Part shown: piece by piece, positions 34,108 to 42,065 of the stretch
Layout of the letters: each line of letters begins with the position of its first letter
How positions within the stretch are numbered: the stretch's first letter is position 1
Assembly: GCA_963783945.1 (NCBI GenBank)
Contig: CAWAPS010000002.1
Span: 310,001-374,000, forward strand
Origin: CAWAPS01 sp963783945
GTDB taxonomy: Bacteria; Actinomycetota; Acidimicrobiia; Acidimicrobiales; Palsa-688
Length of the DNA stretch: 64,000 bases
Direction: 5' to 3'
The notes under the pieces: model-generated
Database searches by the model: none
What the model was told of the DNA's origin: nothing
What the model saw: only the letters and a program-made list of their open reading frames with translations
Program-made: the position numbers and the translations under genes

Positions 34108-37100
34108 ATGTTCAGGAACGCACGCCGACACGATGCCGCGCGCCCCGCCGGGCGCCTGGCCCTTTTGGCCGCCTTGCTCTCGACCATGGCGGCGGTGCCG
34201 GCGTTTGCCACTGAGGCATCCGCTGCGGGCACATCGGCGATCGTCGACTCGGGTAGCGGCTGGAGCGTCTCCCAGGTCCCCGGAGGTTACGAGGTAGACG
34301 TCACGCTTACCTCACCACTCCCCACGAAGGATGACGTTCCGGTCCTGGTCGCCGACGGCACCGTGCTCGGGCCGGCGACGGAGTCCAGCGACGGTCTCGC
34401 GCTCAGCCTGACCACAACCGACAGTGCCGTGGCGACCGCCGAGGATGTTTTTGCCGAATGGTCTTCGGGCGACCCGATCAGCACCGAGACCCCGGCTGCC
34501 ACGCCGGCGAACAGCCCGGCCGTCACCCCCCAGCTCAAGGCTGCGCCCAACCTGGCGCCAGCGCCGGCGCCGAGCACCACCCCGACTGGGAATCCCATCC
34601 TGTCGAGCGACCCGACGACGCCAGGGGGCTTCTCGTACCGGGTAGCCGACTACAACTTCGGTGCCCAGGCCCAGCCTCTGTCCGATATCGGCGGCGTGCG
34701 GGGAGAGGTACAAGGACGCATGTACCTCCCGAACGGCCGAGGCCCGCATCCGCTGGTCATCTTCATGCACGGTCGCCACGCCACGTGTTACAACCTCGCG
34801 ACCCTGCAGTCCGCCAATGTGTGGCCGTGCCCGGCGGGCGACGGCGAGATCGACAGCTACGCCGGCTACGACGGGGCTGGGGAGGCCCTAGCCAGCCACG
34901 GCTTCGTTGTGGTCTCAATCGGAGCGAACGCCATCAACGCCAACGACAACCAGCTGTCGCCTGATGACGGCGCGGCCGCCCGCGGTCAGGAATTCCTGGA
35001 CACGCTGACCTGGCTGCAGAAGGCCGACCGAGGCCAGCCGGTGAGCTTCTTCGATGCCCAGACCAACCAGACCGTCACCCTGAACCAGGCGCTGACCGCG
35101 GGGCAGGTCGCGGCGTCGCAGACCGGGGACGCAACGGCAGCAGACCTGGTTGGCACGATGGACTTCAACGACATCGGGATCATGGGTCACTCCCGAGGCG
35201 GCGAGGGAGCCGCGACGGCGGTCAGCCTCAACGCCGGCTTGGCCCGCCCGTGGGCCATCAAGTCGGTCTTCGAATTGGCTCCAATCGACTTCACCCGTGA
35301 CACGGTGCCCGATATCCCCGAGGCCACCCTCCTCCCCTACTGCGACGGTGACGTCTCTGACCAGCAGGGTCAGCACTTCTACGCCGACTCGAAGGGTGCC
35401 TTCGCCGACAACGTCCTGCGTTCGGACATCTGGGTCATGGGAACCGACCACGATTTCTACAACCAGGACTGGACGCCGCCCACGCCCGGCTCCTCCGACG
35501 ACTGGACAGCCGGCCGCCAGTCGGCGACCGACCCGGTGTGCGGCGAGCAGGCAACTGGCACCAGCCGCCTCACCCCCGCCGACCAGTACCAGGTCGGGGC
35601 GGCCTACGTGTCGGGTTGGTTCGAGCTAACCCTGGACGGCCAGAAACAGTTCCTGCCGATGTTCGACGGGTCAGGCGCGGAGCCACCGTCGATCACCGAC
35701 TTCAGCAATAACGGCCCCGGGTCCATCACCATTCCCAGCAGCCCGAACCCCGCCACCACGACCTGGGTGGAAGGACCCTCGGAGGCCGACGTGCGGACGG
35801 TGGCCACCGAGCCGGCGGTGGACCGCGACGACATCGCCTCGTTCGCCTCCACCAGCCCGTTGATCGGCACCAGCGGCACCGCGACGGCAACGGTCTGCGC
35901 CGACCGGGACGGGCGAACCGTCCCGGTGCTCCTGCCCTTCTGCACCACAGGGGTGGCCTCCAGCTCGCAGGAGCCGTACTGGACCCCAGCCAGCTTCGCC
36001 CCGAACGTCCCGCTGAACCAGATGACCCATCTCACCTGGACGGTCACACCCGGAACCGGGGGCAACCCGCCGACCGCTCTAGGCACCCTCAGCGTGGACC
36101 TGCCGGCGGCCAAGCAGAACGTGTCGCGCTACCAGGAGCTGACGGTGAACATGTCCCCCGACGAGAGCGTGGTCGGCAGCACAGACCTGAGGCTTTCGGT
36201 CTCCGACAGCGAGGGCCACTCTTGGAGCTCGCTGGTCTCGGCGTTCAACAAGTGGGCCGTCACCCGTATGCCGGGAAGCACCTCCAGTGACCTGGGGCCG
36301 AACGGCAAGCTGGTCCTCCAGCAGGTGCACGTCCCCACCGCTACCCTGGCCGCCGCCGGCTTGGGCCTGTCGCACATCACCAACGTGAGCTTCACGACCG
36401 TGGACCCAACCACTGCCGGTGGTGAGTACTTCCAGGACCTGACCTTCGACAACAAGGCCCTCGGCACCACGACCGTGCAGACCCGCCCGACGGTGAACGT
36501 CGCGTCGACCAACGTCAGCGAGGGTACGGGCCCCGGCACGGCCCAGGTTGCGGTCTATCTGAACAAGCCGTCCAGGACGCCGATCACGACGTATCTCTCG
36601 GTGATCGGCTCGGCCACCGGCGCCGTCGGTCTGGCCATGTCGCCCCTCACGTTCGAGCCGGGCCAGACCTGCCAGGACGTGGAGATCCCCGTCACCGGCA
36701 GCACCACGCCCGCCATGACAGCCTCAACGTCGTTCAAGTTTGCGGTCTCCGACCCGAACAACGCCGTGCTCGGCCCCGACGACTTCGCCAAAATCACTGT
36801 CTTCGACCCGAACGTGGCGACAGGTGTGACCCCGGCCCCACCGGCCGGTGTGCAAGGTGATCCCTGCGCCGAGTTCCGGGCCCTCTCCCACCCCGGCATC
36901 CTCAAGATCAACCCACACGGGAGCGTGACCGCCGGCACTGTGGTGGCTCTGACCGGCTTTGGCTACCGCAGCGGCGAAAGCGTGGCGTTCACGCTGGGCA
37001 GCACACCGATCGGTAGTGCCATCGCCAACAGCGACGGCGACGTCGCCCTTGCCGCCCAAGTGCCGGCAGGCACGCCCGATGGTAAGAACGTCTTCTCCGC

Positions 37101-37167
37101 CGTGGGCACCGGGTCCGGCTTCACCTCCACTGTCACCGTAAACGTCCGAGGTAAGCCGAGGGCCTAG
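34108..37167 (+). CDS. Large secreted alpha/beta hydrolase with Calx-beta-like and C-terminal Ig-like domains
   Basis: A 1019-residue protein with GGAGAAGGAG before ATG 34108. Residues 1-36 form a classical signal peptide (RLALLAALLSTMAAVPAFAT). A Pro/Ala/Thr linker precedes the hydrolase: LVIFMHGRHATCYN and DIGIMGHSRGGEGAATAV, with Ser near residue 358 in GHSRGG. Near 795-910, VNVASTNVSEGTGPGTAQV and following residues look like a Calx-beta repeat, and the last about 80 residues (GSVTAGTVVALTGFGYRSGE) like an IPT/Ig fold. Polymer or ester degradation outside the cell is likely. A GC-rich hairpin follows the stop. Confidence 0.9.
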   Translation: MFRNARRHDAARPAGRLALLAALLSTMAAVPAFATEASAAGTSAIVDSGSGWSVSQVPGGYEVDVTLTSPLPTKDDVPVLVADGTVLGPATESSDGLALSLTTTDSAVATAEDVFAEWSSGDPISTETPAATPANSPAVTPQLKAAPNLAPAPAPSTTPTGNPILSSDPTTPGGFSYRVADYNFGAQAQPLSDIGGVRGEVQGRMYLPNGRGPHPLVIFMHGRHATCYNLATLQSANVWPCPAGDGEIDSYAGYDGAGEALASHGFVVVSIGANAINANDNQLSPDDGAAARGQEFLDTLTWLQKADRGQPVSFFDAQTNQTVTLNQALTAGQVAASQTGDATAADLVGTMDFNDIGIMGHSRGGEGAATAVSLNAGLARPWAIKSVFELAPIDFTRDTVPDIPEATLLPYCDGDVSDQQGQHFYADSKGAFADNVLRSDIWVMGTDHDFYNQDWTPPTPGSSDDWTAGRQSATDPVCGEQATGTSRLTPADQYQVGAAYVSGWFELTLDGQKQFLPMFDGSGAEPPSITDFSNNGPGSITIPSSPNPATTTWVEGPSEADVRTVATEPAVDRDDIASFASTSPLIGTSGTATATVCADRDGRTVPVLLPFCTTGVASSSQEPYWTPASFAPNVPLNQMTHLTWTVTPGTGGNPPTALGTLSVDLPAAKQNVSRYQELTVNMSPDESVVGSTDLRLSVSDSEGHSWSSLVSAFNKWAVTRMPGSTSSDLGPNGKLVLQQVHVPTATLAAAGLGLSHITNVSFTTVDPTTAGGEYFQDLTFDNKALGTTTVQTRPTVNVASTNVSEGTGPGTAQVAVYLNKPSRTPITTYLSVIGSATGAVGLAMSPLTFEPGQTCQDVEIPVTGSTTPAMTASTSFKFAVSDPNNAVLGPDDFAKITVFDPNVATGVTPAPPAGVQGDPCAEFRALSHPGILKINPHGSVTAGTVVALTGFGYRSGESVAFTLGSTPIGSAIANSDGDVALAAQVPAGTPDGKNVFSAVGTGSGFTSTVTVNVRGKPRA

Positions 37168-37200
37168 AGCCGTCGCTACCTGAGCCGTCATGGGTCGTGC

Positions 37201-37227
37201 GGGGGAGGGCCTGACAACCCCTCCCCT
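37201..37227 (+). terminator. GC-rich terminator hairpin
   Basis: GGGGAGGG (37202-37209) pairs with CCCTCCCC (37219-37226), loop of 9, starting 34 bp after the hydrolase stop. There is no T-tract, as is usual in high-GC actinobacteria. Confidence 0.55.
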
Positions 37228-37355
37228 CACGCCGCGGCCATGGGGCCGCTCACCGCGGCGGGTGCTCCTGTTCGAGGATCCGTACGTCGGAGCTGGTGTT
37301 CTTCATCGTCGGCAGGAGAAACACAGTCGGGGGGGACATGTCGTAGTCGGCCCTC

Positions 37356-37384
37356 TTGACTGAACCGTTCATTCAGTAGATACT
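37356..37384 (+). promoter_or_regulatory. Promoter with embedded inverted repeat before TetR gene
   Basis: TTGACT (37356-37361), 17 bp, GATACT (37379-37384). ACTGAA (37359-37364) and TTCAGT (37372-37377) form an inverted repeat lying across the -35 and spacer, the expected place for TetR autorepression. The ATG is 10 bp after the -10, so the mRNA is nearly leaderless. Confidence 0.6.
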
Positions 37385-37393
37385 CAGGTCATC

Positions 37394-38095
37394 ATGAGTG
37401 GGGTTACTGAGACCCGCCTTAGGGACCTCGCCGGGGCCGGGGCGGCATGTTTCGGCCGGGCCGGCTATCGACGCACCAGGATGGCCGAAGTGGCAGTCGA
37501 AGCCGGTGTGTCTACCGGATCGGTCTACACCTACGTGGCGAGCAAGGAGGCGCTGCTCCACCTGGTGCTGGCCGTGGGATTAGGTCGACCGATGGAAGAG
37601 TTCACTGAGCTGCCGGTCGCCAACCCCGGACTGGACGCTACCGTCGAAATGGTAGGACGTGAGTTGCGGCGTCAAGCCACCACCCCGTTGTTGAAGGCGG
37701 CGGTCGGAGCCGGCCCCCCACCCGATGTAGAGGCTGAGTTGTCGGCCGTCGTGGCCGAGCAGTACTCAACGATCGAGAAGCTCAGGGGCGCCTTGTCAGT
37801 GATCGAGGCGTGCGCGGCGGACATCCCCACGCTCGAGGACCTCTATTTCGGACGACGGCGGCGGGGCCGGATCGATCTGCTCACCGAGTACCTGAAACAA
37901 AGAGCCGGGTCAGGGCATCTGATCTCATTGCCCGACATGGCAGTGGCCTCGCAAATCATCACCGAATCGGTGGCCTGGTTCGCCTGGAAGCGGTTCGAGG
38001 GCCGCGACGCCACCCGTTTCGACGACGACCTGGCCCGGCGCACCGTGGTCGAGTTCATCTGCAACGCCCTGCTGCCGGAGCCCGGGCGGCCGTGA
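37394..38095 (+). CDS. TetR-family transcriptional regulator
   Basis: A 233-residue protein. Residues about 10-57 hold the TetR helix-turn-helix: AGAACFGRAGYRRTRMAEVA, then VEAGVSTGSVYTYVASKEAL. The rest is an all-helical ligand-binding domain without further identification. An inverted repeat inside its own promoter suggests autorepression. The phosphotransferase gene lies about 240 bp downstream on the same strand. Confidence 0.93.
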   Translation: MSGVTETRLRDLAGAGAACFGRAGYRRTRMAEVAVEAGVSTGSVYTYVASKEALLHLVLAVGLGRPMEEFTELPVANPGLDATVEMVGRELRRQATTPLLKAAVGAGPPPDVEAELSAVVAEQYSTIEKLRGALSVIEACAADIPTLEDLYFGRRRRGRIDLLTEYLKQRAGSGHLISLPDMAVASQIITESVAWFAWKRFEGRDATRFDDDLARRTVVEFICNALLPEPGRP

Positions 38096-38335
38096 CCGGG
38101 CCGACCGTCGTCGACGACAAGGTTGTTCACGGGCCGGGGGGCGCTGAGAGCAAGAGGGCGGCCGGCCTGGCGCCACCCGCTCGCCGTCCGGTAGTGGCCG
38201 TTGCCGCCGGGGTGAGCGCTGAGGATCTGGTGGGGGCCGGCTACTCATCGAAACGGATGCCGACCGATCGAGCGCGCCTGTGAGGGCCGAGCGCACAACC
38301 GGCTGTACGGGCGGCGCGCCACTTGGGGATCTCCA

Positions 38336-39082
38336 ATGAGGCCACCTGGACGGCTGGTCGCAGCCGGTCGTGACTGCGACATCTTCGAGTGCGGTCCCGG
38401 GCTGGTACTGCGCCGTTCGCGACAGGGCCGCTCTTTGGCCCGTGAGGCCGCCGTCATGGACTTCGCCCGCCAGCACAACTATCCGGTCCCGGCCGTCGAG
38501 GAAATCTCCGATGACGGCACCGAGTTGGTCCTCGAACGAATCAACGGGCCTTCCATGGTCGCAGCGATCGAGCGACGCCCGTGGAACATCCGTCGCTACG
38601 GCACCATCCTCGCCGATCTGCACCGCCACCTCCACGACATCCCAGCACCCGACTTCGTCCCCTTGGCCCCCGTCGGGCGAGGCGACCGACTGGTGCATTT
38701 CGACCTGCACCCCCTCAACGTCATCGTGGGACCAGCTGGGCCAGTCGTCATCGACTGGACCAACGCCGCCAAAGGAGATCCCGCCGCCGACGTCGGCCTG
38801 GCCTGGCTGCTCCTGGTCGGCGGCGAGATACCGACCTCACGTTGGAAACGGCGGCCCATCGAATACGCCCGCTCAGCGCTCATCAACAGCTTCCTCGGCG
38901 GGGTCGACCAAGGATCCGCCAGTCAGCTCCTGGCCGACCTCGTCCAGTGGAAGAAGAGCGACCCCAACATGTCACCAGCCGAAATCAAAAGGATGCGACA
39001 GTTGGCCGAAGCTGCCGCCCCGCCCCCCTCTGGTCGACCCTTCGACTCTCCCAGGCTGCCACCACCATCCACAAGCCCGTAG
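38336..39082 (+). CDS. Aminoglycoside-phosphotransferase-fold kinase
   Basis: A 248-residue protein: GPGLVLRRSRQG and LAREAAVMDFARQHNYPVPAV form the N-lobe, LVLERINGPSMV the hinge, LVHFDLHPLNVIVG the catalytic loop (HxDxxxxN) and VVIDWTNAAKGDPAAD the metal-binding 'IDW/DP..D' motif of APH/choline kinase-like proteins. It phosphorylates a small hydroxyl compound or macrolide-like molecule; a resistance role is not proven. Proline-rich C-terminus. Confidence 0.88.
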   Translation: MRPPGRLVAAGRDCDIFECGPGLVLRRSRQGRSLAREAAVMDFARQHNYPVPAVEEISDDGTELVLERINGPSMVAAIERRPWNIRRYGTILADLHRHLHDIPAPDFVPLAPVGRGDRLVHFDLHPLNVIVGPAGPVVIDWTNAAKGDPAADVGLAWLLLVGGEIPTSRWKRRPIEYARSALINSFLGGVDQGSASQLLADLVQWKKSDPNMSPAEIKRMRQLAEAAAPPPSGRPFDSPRLPPPSTSP

Positions 39083-39224
39083 GGGCTCAAGTAAGTCCCC
39101 TTCTGCGAATAACCCACCGCGTCAGAAGGGGCGCTCCATAAGCCGAGCGTCCTCAGCCCATTAAAAGTGCCGAAGGGCACCTCGGGCGTCCTGCGAGTAT
39201 CCGAGCCTCGGCGGCAGGGCTGGC

Positions 39225-39698
39225 TCAGGTGGTTATGAGCATGGTGCACAGCGCCAGGATGGCCAGCATTTGCAGCCCGGAACGTGCGGTGATGACGCTG
39301 TCCCATCGCCGTTGAAGCTGCCGGACATCAGACGGAAGTTCTCCTCGTTGAGAGGCGGCGGTAAGTCGGGAGTTGATGTTGGCACTGATTCGAGCGTAAA
39401 TGATGAGCCAGACGGCCAATGCGACCACCGCGACCGCGCCAGCGATAGTCGCGCCCGAGTGCCCAGCCCAAGCGACCGCGGCAGTTCCCGCGATAGCGGT
39501 ACCGATCCCCGCTATCCCTGGTACCCGCAGCCTCCGGTCGCCAAAGTCGTGCACTCGGCCCATGGTGGATACCAGGGTCCGGTCGTCCACCAGGGCCAGT
39601 GCAGGACGCAGAACGATCGCCGAGAACACGTCTGTTCCGTAGATGATCCCGCAGGCCAGCACGGACACCAAAATCAGCAGCTGGCTGAGCGCGGTCAC
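39225..39698 (-). CDS. DUF1772-like membrane protein
   Basis: 157 residues with four likely membrane helices: LLILVSVLACGIIYGTDVFS, IAGIGTAIAGTAAVAWAG, GAVAVVALAVWLIIYARI and LQMLAILALCTMLIT. RRWDSVITARSGLQ is the conserved 'W' region before the last helix in this anthrone-oxygenase-like/DUF1772 family. GTG 39698 overlaps the stop of the SnoaL-like gene (GTGA), so the two are translated together. Both are likely controlled by the divergent TetR. Confidence 0.8.
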   Translation of the reverse strand: MTALSQLLILVSVLACGIIYGTDVFSAIVLRPALALVDDRTLVSTMGRVHDFGDRRLRVPGIAGIGTAIAGTAAVAWAGHSGATIAGAVAVVALAVWLIIYARISANINSRLTAASQRGELPSDVRQLQRRWDSVITARSGLQMLAILALCTMLITT

Positions 39699-40138
39699 GT
39701 CGTGCTCTCAGTATCTCCGAGGTCGAGCGGCGGAATCATACCGATTTGCTGGAAGAGGTCGAGAAGGTTGAGTTCGTCCCAGTGCTCCGCGAACTCGCCG
39801 TTGTGGGTCCGCCAGATGTCGATGGAGCGCATCTCGATCGCGTTCCCGGTTGGGGCCATGCCGTAGAAGGGGCCAGCGTGAGTGCCGCGGTAGGTGAATC
39901 GTCCAACCACGCGATCTCCGGCCACCACCAGATCGTCCATTGTCGCCTCGATGTCCGGAAACGCCGCGAAGAAGCTCGACCAAAAGGCGCGGTTGGCTTC
40001 GCGTCCGTCTTCCACGAACGGATTGTGGTTGATGTAGTCGACGGCCACGAAGCCGTCGACGGCATCGGGATCGTGGTTGTTCAGCCCCTTGAGGTAACGC
40101 GAGGCAAGCGTGCGCCCATCAGTGTGGCTGTCTGTCAT
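39695..40138 (-). CDS. SnoaL-like ester cyclase / NTF2-fold protein
   Basis: A 147-residue protein: YLKGLNNHDPDAVDGFVAVDYINHNPF, FFAAFPDIEATMDDLVVAGDRVVGRFTYRGTH, APTGNAIEMRSIDIWR and HWDELNLLDLFQQIG. This is the SnoaL-like polyketide cyclase pattern; many stand-alone members have unknown substrates. AAAGGAG lies before the ATG. It is first in a two-gene unit with the DUF1772-like membrane gene, behind a promoter containing a TetR operator. Confidence 0.9.
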   Translation of the reverse strand: MTDSHTDGRTLASRYLKGLNNHDPDAVDGFVAVDYINHNPFVEDGREANRAFWSSFFAAFPDIEATMDDLVVAGDRVVGRFTYRGTHAGPFYGMAPTGNAIEMRSIDIWRTHNGEFAEHWDELNLLDLFQQIGMIPPLDLGDTESTT

Positions 40139-40300
40139 GGTGATTCTCCTTTTGGATTCTTGACATCAGGCTCCTAGCCTCTGCGAGGGCCTGTCCGATA
40201 GTTGTTGCGTCACGCCGAAAACTCGTGCTCGTGCGGGCGATCCGGATAGAGGCGCTTTTGGGATCTCCCTTGTGGTAGGGACCCCGGGGGGTTGTTGTCA

Positions 40301-40329
40301 ATGCTAGCTATTCTAGCGTAAGATGTCAA
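40301..40329 (-). promoter_or_regulatory. Promoter of the SnoaL/DUF1772 unit
   Basis: On the minus strand TTGACA (40329-40324), 17 bp, TAGCAT (40306-40301), a near-perfect sigma-70 promoter with operator 1 inside. The leader to the ATG at 40138 is about 155 nt. Confidence 0.7.
40303..40317. promoter_or_regulatory. TetR operator 1, GCTAG-N5-CTAGC
   Basis: GCTAGCTATTCTAGC, perfect 5-bp half-sites around 5 bp. It lies between the -35 and -10 of the minus-strand promoter, so binding would block transcription. The same palindrome recurs 31 bp away. Confidence 0.7.
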
Positions 40330-40333
40330 CTCC

Positions 40334-40348
40334 GCTAGTTCTTCTAGC
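40334..40348. promoter_or_regulatory. TetR operator 2, GCTAG-N5-CTAGC
   Basis: GCTAGTTCTTCTAGC, identical half-sites to operator 1, centre-to-centre 31 bp (three helical turns), 18 bp before the TetR ATG. A plus-strand -10 candidate, TACGAT (40354-40359), follows. Confidence 0.7.
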
Positions 40349-40366
40349 AATGCTACGATTATCTGC

Positions 40367-40948
40367 ATGACCAGACTGGAGCGCCGAGAGCGCGAGCGAG
40401 CCCAGCGGCGCCAGGTCATCGTCAACGCCGCTCGGGAGCTGGCTGAGGCCGAAGGCTGGGAGTCGGTCACCACCCGCCGATTGGCGGATTGCATCGAATA
40501 CAGCCAGCCGGTCCTCTACAGCCACTTCGAGGGGAAGGACGCTATCGTCAGCGCAGTGGCCCTCCAGGGGTTCGGCGAACTGGCCGCCCTGTTGCACAAG
40601 GCCCGCAGGAGGGCCCGTGCGAGCGACGTCGAACTGCGAGCGGTCGCCCGCGCCTACATGGAGTTTGCCAGAGCGAACCCAGCCCTCTACGAGGCCATGT
40701 TCACCCTGAAGGTCGATCTGACGTTCGCGCAATCCGACACGCCAGCTTTGTTGCATGCCGGCTTTGCCGAGCTACGTGAAGCTCTGGCGCCCCTGGCTGG
40801 CGACCGCGACCTAGAGACGTTTACCGAGGTCGTCTGGAGCGCTCTTCATGGCCTGGCGACACTCTCCCAGGCCGGCAGGCTGCGCCCAGACTTTTACGAC
40901 CAGCGCCTGGCGACGCTTGTGGATCAGCTCGGTACAGTACGCACCTGA
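40367..40948 (+). CDS. TetR-family repressor
   Basis: A 193-residue protein. RRQVIVNAARELAEAEGWES, then VTTRRLADCIEYSQPVLYSHFEGKDAI, is a TetR helix-turn-helix; the C-terminal part (ALYEAMFTLKVDLTFA, WSALHGLATLSQAGRLRPD) is like the TetR-WHG domain. Two perfect GCTAG-N5-CTAGC palindromes stand between this gene and the divergent SnoaL/DUF1772 pair, making them the clear regulated target. TACGAT seven bases before the ATG points to a leaderless mRNA. Confidence 0.95.
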   Translation: MTRLERRERERAQRRQVIVNAARELAEAEGWESVTTRRLADCIEYSQPVLYSHFEGKDAIVSAVALQGFGELAALLHKARRRARASDVELRAVARAYMEFARANPALYEAMFTLKVDLTFAQSDTPALLHAGFAELREALAPLAGDRDLETFTEVVWSALHGLATLSQAGRLRPDFYDQRLATLVDQLGTVRT

Positions 40949-41183
40949 ACTCGGGAAGTGGACGAACGACCCTAGCGGTCGAACAGGTGCGGTCGGCGCG
41001 GCATTCGTAAGGTGCTGGGGTTCAGATCGTTGACAGGGTCAGCCGGTAGGGGTTCCGCAGACCGAGACCCAGGACTCCCGACCATACGCCCCCACCGGCT
41101 CACCGGCGGGGATGGTGATCAGAAGCACAACTCCATCCTCCGGGCCGAATCCGTATTCCTGGCCATGGACCAATCAGCCGAGG

Positions 41184-41747
41184 TCACCCGCTTGAGATGG
41201 CACGTTCTGGCCCGGCCGACTGCGCCTGCTTGCCTTGGCCGAGGAAGAGTTCGCCGTCGGTGAAGTCAACGAGCACGGGGTTGTAGTTCATCAGGGTCCC
41301 GGAACCGATCCCCCCGACGGTGCCGGGGGGAGTGAAGTTGCTGCCGACCGTTTGCTCAGGAAGCTGCACCTTTCCGAGCATCTGCCGCTTGCAGGTGAAT
41401 GACGAAACAGTCCGAGGCCCGTCAACGAGGGCGAGGTCAAGCCGCGCCGCAAGGCTCGAATCCACGAGAGTTGTAGATACTCCGGTATCCACCAGGAACG
41501 GGAATGGCCCTTCGCCGCCGATGCAGACATTGGCCACGATCACAGCCCCGTGACTGACGACCCTTATCGGCACAACCGACGCAGGACCGGGCTGCGGCGA
41601 ACTGGATTTCTCAAACACGGGCAGTTGTATCCCTGCGACCACGGGCGGCGCCACAGGCGCTGGAGGCTTGCTGCTGCTACACCCAGCGAGGAGGGCGACG
41701 GCGGTGATGACACCGAACGCGTGTCGAGCCCTCAGTCCAGCTCTCAC
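41184..41747 (-). CDS. Retropepsin-like aspartyl protease lipoprotein
   Basis: About 187 residues from GTG 41747, 12 nt after GGAAGGAGGG. The N-terminus is a lipoprotein signal (VITAVALLAGCSSSK, lipobox LLAGC). FPFLVDTGVSTTLVDSSLAARL carries the DTG active-site motif of single-domain, pepsin-like aspartyl proteases, which work as dimers. A later VGGIGSGTLMNYNPVLVDF is the flap/second region. It is membrane-anchored and faces outward. GTG 41792 is an alternative start with no benefit. Confidence 0.8.
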   Translation of the reverse strand: MRAGLRARHAFGVITAVALLAGCSSSKPPAPVAPPVVAGIQLPVFEKSSSPQPGPASVVPIRVVSHGAVIVANVCIGGEGPFPFLVDTGVSTTLVDSSLAARLDLALVDGPRTVSSFTCKRQMLGKVQLPEQTVGSNFTPPGTVGGIGSGTLMNYNPVLVDFTDGELFLGQGKQAQSAGPERAISSG

Positions 41748-42065
41748 TACGTACGATCCCTCCTTCCCTTTTATTGTCCCATCTTGTCCCACCTCGCCAG
41801 GGCCTCCTGCCCTGTTGCCAGTCTCCGCGCCTCAACGCCGAACCATTCAACTGTGCTTGTCGTCACCGGGTTCGGATGAGGGCTACCGGGACATGGACGA
41901 CTTCATCGGCCGGGTCGACAACCCGGATAGGGCCGACCGCCTCGGCCTCGCCATCGACGGGCGCACCCGGATGCAACCGCGAAGTTGGTGCCGCTCTCCA
42001 GGGCGTCGCGCCCAGCGGGGATGGGCGACCGGGCAACGCGGTGGTGATCGACGCAGCCAGGCTGG

